Shown piece by piece: positions 4,946-7,256 of a stretch of DNA of 7,256 nt (within the stretch, counting starts at the first letter, position 1; each line of letters starts with the position of its first letter). The stretch is from Methanimicrococcus sp. (GTDB lineage: Archaea; Halobacteriota; Methanosarcinia; Methanosarcinales; Methanosarcinaceae): NCBI GenBank assembly GCA_009783635.1, contig WRDC01000072.1, forward strand, positions 1 through 7,256, written 5' to 3'. Below the pieces are notes generated by a model. It saw only the letters and a program-made list of their open reading frames with translations. It searched no databases and was not told the origin of the DNA. The position numbers were made by a program, and so were the translations under genes.

Positions 4946-5827
4946 GTGAAAAGGCTGTCCTCGTTTTACCGACTTCTTTTAGAAAAAAAACAGCGCTCTG
5001 AAATCCCGATATTCGGCTTTGCCGACACAGATTCTTGGGAAACCGATAAACAATATCCGGTTCCCCCCGATTTTTATCCGAAGTCCGTTTATCCAAACGC
5101 AAAGACGGCAATTGTCATCGGTGTTCCCGTTATTCTTCCCGTCATCGAAACAACGCCTTCCGTTTTTTATAATGAACATTACCACGTTTTAAACGCGCAT
5201 TTGGATTCGGAAGCCCTCAAATTGTCTTATTATTTGAACGACCATGAATCATTGGCTTTTCCGATTCCGAGAGACGGCTATTCCGGGCTGGCCGCGCTTA
5301 AAAAAGACCCGACCGGCGCATTTTCTCACAAACATGCCGCATATCATGCCGGTCTCGGGACTTTCGGCAGAAACAATACGCTGCTGACTCCGAAATACGG
5401 CCCGAGAATCAGATTTACAACGGTTTTGACATCGGCAACGTTTGAAGAATTGGGCGTCCCCGGTGAAACCGCCGAACAAATCGAAGAAATGAAGAAAAAG
5501 CGGCTGTGCACCGAATGTATGGCTTGCGCTCGTTTTTGTCCGACGGGAGCCGTGTCGAACGATAAAGAAAAACCGTATCCGGTTTCACGCATCGATAAAG
5601 TGAAATGTACCGATTACAGCGGCATTCTGGGCGGTCAAGGCATTTCGCCATGCGGCGTCTGCATAAAAGTCTGTCCTGTCGGAGAAGACCGAAAAATCTT
5701 CAGCCGCGAAAATATTCAAATCTATGAAGAGAAAGCGAATGATAAAAGGGACAAAAAGCCGAAAAATGAAGCGGATGAAAAATTGATACAATCGTGGGCG
5801 CATATTCGCCGCTACGGAACGAAATAA
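4946..5827 (+). CDS. QueG-like double [4Fe-4S] cluster protein
   Basis: The 293-residue protein resembles the QueG / COG1600 family of iron-sulfur reductases. Two clusters are visible: Cys188, 191, 194 and 198 in CTECMACARFCP, and Cys221, 236, 239 and 243 in KCTDY followed by CGVCIKVCPVGED. The HAAYHAGLGTFGRNNTLLTPKYG segment (about 129-151) is the family's strongly conserved pre-cluster region. The bacterial member reduces epoxyqueuosine in tRNA, but archaea use archaeosine and are not expected to make queuosine, so the substrate here is unknown; other family relatives are corrinoid-linked. The C-terminus is lysine-rich and lacks the HEAT-like extension of many QueG proteins. The start is a GTG at 4946; no in-frame ATG lies between it and the upstream stop at 4919. 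AAGGTGA overlaps this GTG and might be the ribosome site for a slightly later non-ATG start. Confidence 0.82.
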   Translation: MKRLSSFYRLLLEKKQRSEIPIFGFADTDSWETDKQYPVPPDFYPKSVYPNAKTAIVIGVPVILPVIETTPSVFYNEHYHVLNAHLDSEALKLSYYLNDHESLAFPIPRDGYSGLAALKKDPTGAFSHKHAAYHAGLGTFGRNNTLLTPKYGPRIRFTTVLTSATFEELGVPGETAEQIEEMKKKRLCTECMACARFCPTGAVSNDKEKPYPVSRIDKVKCTDYSGILGGQGISPCGVCIKVCPVGEDRKIFSRENIQIYEEKANDKRDKKPKNEADEKLIQSWAHIRRYGTK

Positions 5828-5830
5828 AGA

Positions 5831-5867
5831 AAAAAGAATCGGAAATCAGATATATTTTGATTTTCCG
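5831..5867. terminator. Candidate bidirectional terminator between convergent genes
   Basis: CGGAAATCA (5840-5848) and TGATTTTCCG (5858-5867) are near-perfect inverted repeats with one bulged base and overlap the end of the chorismate mutase gene. On the minus strand, T-rich sequence (T6 within TTCTTTTTTCT, about 5828-5838) follows immediately. The two genes converge with only 18 nt between their stops, so a shared terminator is expected. Confidence 0.45.
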
Positions 5868-6157
5868 CTGTATTCGTTTTGTTTATCAATGCTCATTTGA
5901 ATAAGTATTTCAAATATCTGATGAACCGAATCGACATCCAGTCCCCGTTCAACCGCCAAACTGGAAGCGCGGTCAAGAACTTTTCGGATCTGCTCTTCAT
6001 CAACGATAGGCTGATTCATTTCTTTTTTGGAAGACAGGATTTCACTGGCCAGATTGGTCCGAATTTCAATTAATTCAATGATTTCTCTGTCAATCAATCT
6101 CATCTTTTCACGCGTTGTTTCTAACATACCGGTCGGCATTTTTACCATCCTGTCCAT
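5846..6157 (-). CDS. Chorismate mutase, AroQ fold, monofunctional
   Basis: This enzyme converts chorismate to prephenate, the first committed step towards phenylalanine and tyrosine. The 103-residue all-helical protein aligns with E. coli-type AroQ: Arg16 (of TTREKMRLIDREIIELI), Arg33 and Lys44 keep the expected 17 and 11 residue spacing, and Gln93 sits at the C-terminal active-site position. At PIVDEEQIRKVLDRA, the position of E. coli Arg51 is Gln56 and that of Glu52 is Ile57. From memory, Gln at the first position also occurs in other archaeal members, while Ile at the second looks less usual. No ribosome site precedes ATG 6157. Met7 (ATG 6139) has AGGATGG 5 nt before it, and Met11 (ATG 6127) is closest to where family homology begins. 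Its neighbour on the same strand is shikimate kinase, an association that fits the shared pathway. Confidence 0.88.
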   Translation of the reverse strand: MDRMVKMPTGMLETTREKMRLIDREIIELIEIRTNLASEILSSKKEMNQPIVDEEQIRKVLDRASSLAVERGLDVDSVHQIFEILIQMSIDKQNEYSGKSKYI

Positions 6158-6189
6158 TTAAACTACGATTACAAAGTGATTGTTAATTC

Positions 6190-6198
6190 TTTTATAAA
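6190..6198 (-). promoter_or_regulatory. Candidate TATA box for chorismate mutase
   Basis: TTTATAAAA on the minus strand is a strong archaeal TATA-like match about 33 nt before ATG 6157. A second one, GTTTATATTG, lies at 6211-6220. Either would give a short leader, implying the gene has its own promoter rather than depending on shikimate kinase transcription. Confidence 0.45.
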
Positions 6199-6233
6199 TT
6201 TAATCCCATTCAATATAAACTTTCAGGCTCCGG

Positions 6234-6240
6234 AAAAAAA
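6234..6240 (-). terminator. Oligo-T tract after shikimate kinase
   Basis: On the minus strand a run of seven T lies between CCG and CCGG, after the tandem repeats and before the chorismate mutase promoter. Such a tract is a plausible archaeal terminator for the shikimate kinase transcript. Confidence 0.35.
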
Positions 6241-6265
6241 CGGATGATAAACATTATTTTTCATC

Positions 6266-6355
6266 GTTGCCATCGTTATCGTCGTTGCCATCGTTATCGT
6301 TGTTGTCATCGTTATCGTTTTTGCCATCGTTATCGTTGTTGTTATCGTTATCGTT
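6266..6355. repeat. 18-bp tandem array, five copies
   Basis: Five contiguous units begin at 6266, 6284, 6302, 6320 and 6338. The best unit is GTTGCCATCGTTATCGTT, with one to two differences among copies. They fall in the 219-nt spacer between shikimate kinase and chorismate mutase. On the minus strand the array is in frame with shikimate kinase beyond its stop and would read as Asn/Asp-rich hexads such as NDNDGN. Confidence 0.95.
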
Positions 6356-6376
6356 GTAATGTGCGCAGGTTTTAAA

Positions 6377-7256
6377 TCATCCTTTAAAATCCGCCAACTC
6401 CTTCTTTTCAGCTTTCATAAACTCCGAAAAACGGCGGCTTTCCGACAAAGCATCCCGATTGCACGTTTTTGTTTCAAAAATAAGACCGTTCGGATATTGT
6501 TTTTTCCAATCGGCCGTAATTTCTTTTTTCAGAAGGTCAAGACCGGCTTTTTCCGAATCGTTTAAAATTTGGTCTTCCGGCAGTAAAGCCGTGAAAGACG
6601 GGCCGGTTCCCGATAATCCGCAAACGATATCGTATTTCTTTCCGAGTTCCATACAAGAAACGGCCGGCTCCGGATCAAAGCCGAGAACGCCGCAATACAG
6701 AAGACCATTCAGCTTCATTGCTTTTTTGTATTCGCCGGCCAAGGCGGCCTCAAAGGCAATTTCAACAAGTTCTTTGACCAAGAGAGAACGGGAAACGTTT
6801 GTCTGAGCGCTGTAGACTTTTGTTCCGGGATTTAAAATCAGGACATTGTAATTGAATTCTTCCCGGCTCAGCAACTTCATTTCTTTATTGTCCGTGACGG
6901 CGACGCCGCCGAAAAAAGAAGCGCAGGCATCATCATAGGCGCCCGTAATTGTTACGCCCGCGTCCCGCGCCGCGCGCACGCCGAGCTGTACCGTTTCAAA
7001 AGGCGTCAGTTCACCGCCGACAGCGTCCAGCGCAGCCAAAACGCACGCATTTGCGGCCGCACTGCTGCTTTTTAATCCGCCTGCCGCGGGAATGCCGCTT
7101 CTCGTCAGAACGGAAGCGTTTTGCCGGCAGTCAAACTGTTCCAAAACATAACTCACGCACAATTCAATTAAACGCGAATCCATCTCCGGATTTTCATAAC
7201 TTTTTCCGCAAACGGAAACTTCTGACCCTTTTTTGACAGACGCGTTTAAGCAAACT
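6377..7256 (-). CDS. aroK: Shikimate kinase, archaeal GHMP type, 5' end missing
   Basis: This enzyme phosphorylates shikimate with ATP, the fifth step of the common aromatic pathway. It belongs to the GHMP kinase superfamily, unrelated to bacterial AroK/AroL. The frame is open through the window edge: codons upstream of ATG 7183 read ...KKGSEVSVCGKSYENPEMDSRLIELCV, which fits the family, so 7183 is an internal Met and the true start lies beyond 7256. Motifs are SGIPAAGGLKSSSAAANA (GHMP phosphate-binding loop), TGAYDDACASFFGGVAVTDN, and CGLSGTGPSFTALL near the C-terminus. About 292 residues are visible, close to full length. The family normally ends near the GTGPS domain plus a short tail; the tail here runs to KAEKKELADFKG and a TGA stop. 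It precedes chorismate mutase on the same strand, 219 nt apart. Confidence 0.93.
   Translation of the reverse strand, partial: VCLNASVKKGSEVSVCGKSYENPEMDSRLIELCVSYVLEQFDCRQNASVLTRSGIPAAGGLKSSSAAANACVLAALDAVGGELTPFETVQLGVRAARDAGVTITGAYDDACASFFGGVAVTDNKEMKLLSREEFNYNVLILNPGTKVYSAQTNVSRSLLVKELVEIAFEAALAGEYKKAMKLNGLLYCGVLGFDPEPAVSCMELGKKYDIVCGLSGTGPSFTALLPEDQILNDSEKAGLDLLKKEITADWKKQYPNGLIFETKTCNRDALSESRRFSEFMKAEKKELADFKG

Noticed and set aside
6244..6375. Plus-strand small open frame through the 18-bp repeats (Cys/Arg/His-rich, 43 codons)
   Set aside because: Codon content is dictated by the repeat, there is no ribosome site, and it runs antisense over the shikimate kinase tail.
1..7256. A novel defence or mobile system
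   Set aside because: No transposase, integrase, nuclease, toxin or helicase motifs were seen. All recognised proteins are metabolic, regulatory or iron-sulfur/metal-binding.

Overview
The window looks like chromosomal DNA from a methanogenic euryarchaeon. The best guess is a low-GC member of the Methanosarcinales, possibly Methanimicrococcus-like. The reasons are a GHMP-type (archaeal, non-bacterial) shikimate kinase next to an AroQ-fold chorismate mutase, a methanogen-type isopropylmalate/homoaconitate dehydratase large subunit, a short archaeal PurE, an HTH-ACT protein of the kind annotated in archaea as 'predicted regulator of amino acid metabolism', and TATA-like boxes with oligo-T tracts around the genes. 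Species-level placement is inference. No mobile-element proteins, CRISPR array, tRNA or rRNA were seen.

Layout. On the minus strand from the left edge: the 5' part of an unrecognised protein (1-369), then a leuC-hisE pair (849-2111 and 506-817, 31 nt apart) preceded by a repeat-rich gap. Next is a CxxCxxCC metal-chelating (YkgJ-like) protein (2367-3425) interrupted by six 9-residue repeats. Divergent from it, on the plus strand, is the HTH-ACT regulator (3592-4095). A 403-base gap follows, holding a cluster of five hairpin-forming segments. Then come purE (4499-4894) and a QueG-like double [4Fe-4S] protein (4946-5827). Convergent to these on the minus strand are chorismate mutase (5846-6157) and the 5'-truncated shikimate kinase (6377-7256), separated by a tandem-repeat spacer.

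Function. Most genes are biosynthetic housekeeping: histidine (HisE), leucine or coenzyme B 2-oxoacid chain elongation (LeuC/HacA), aromatic amino acids (shikimate kinase, chorismate mutase) and purines (PurE). An ACT-domain candidate regulator sits among them. No defence system or novel multi-gene machine is evident.

The unusual signal is structural. Short tandem duplications (13, 15, 18, 22, 27 and 30 bp units) occur in nearly every intergenic gap or gene end, and once inside a reading frame. The most striking locus is 4099-4316: two near-identical 38-41 nt self-complementary repeats flank two perfect 8-bp hairpins that differ by a compensatory base-pair change, plus a third GC hairpin.
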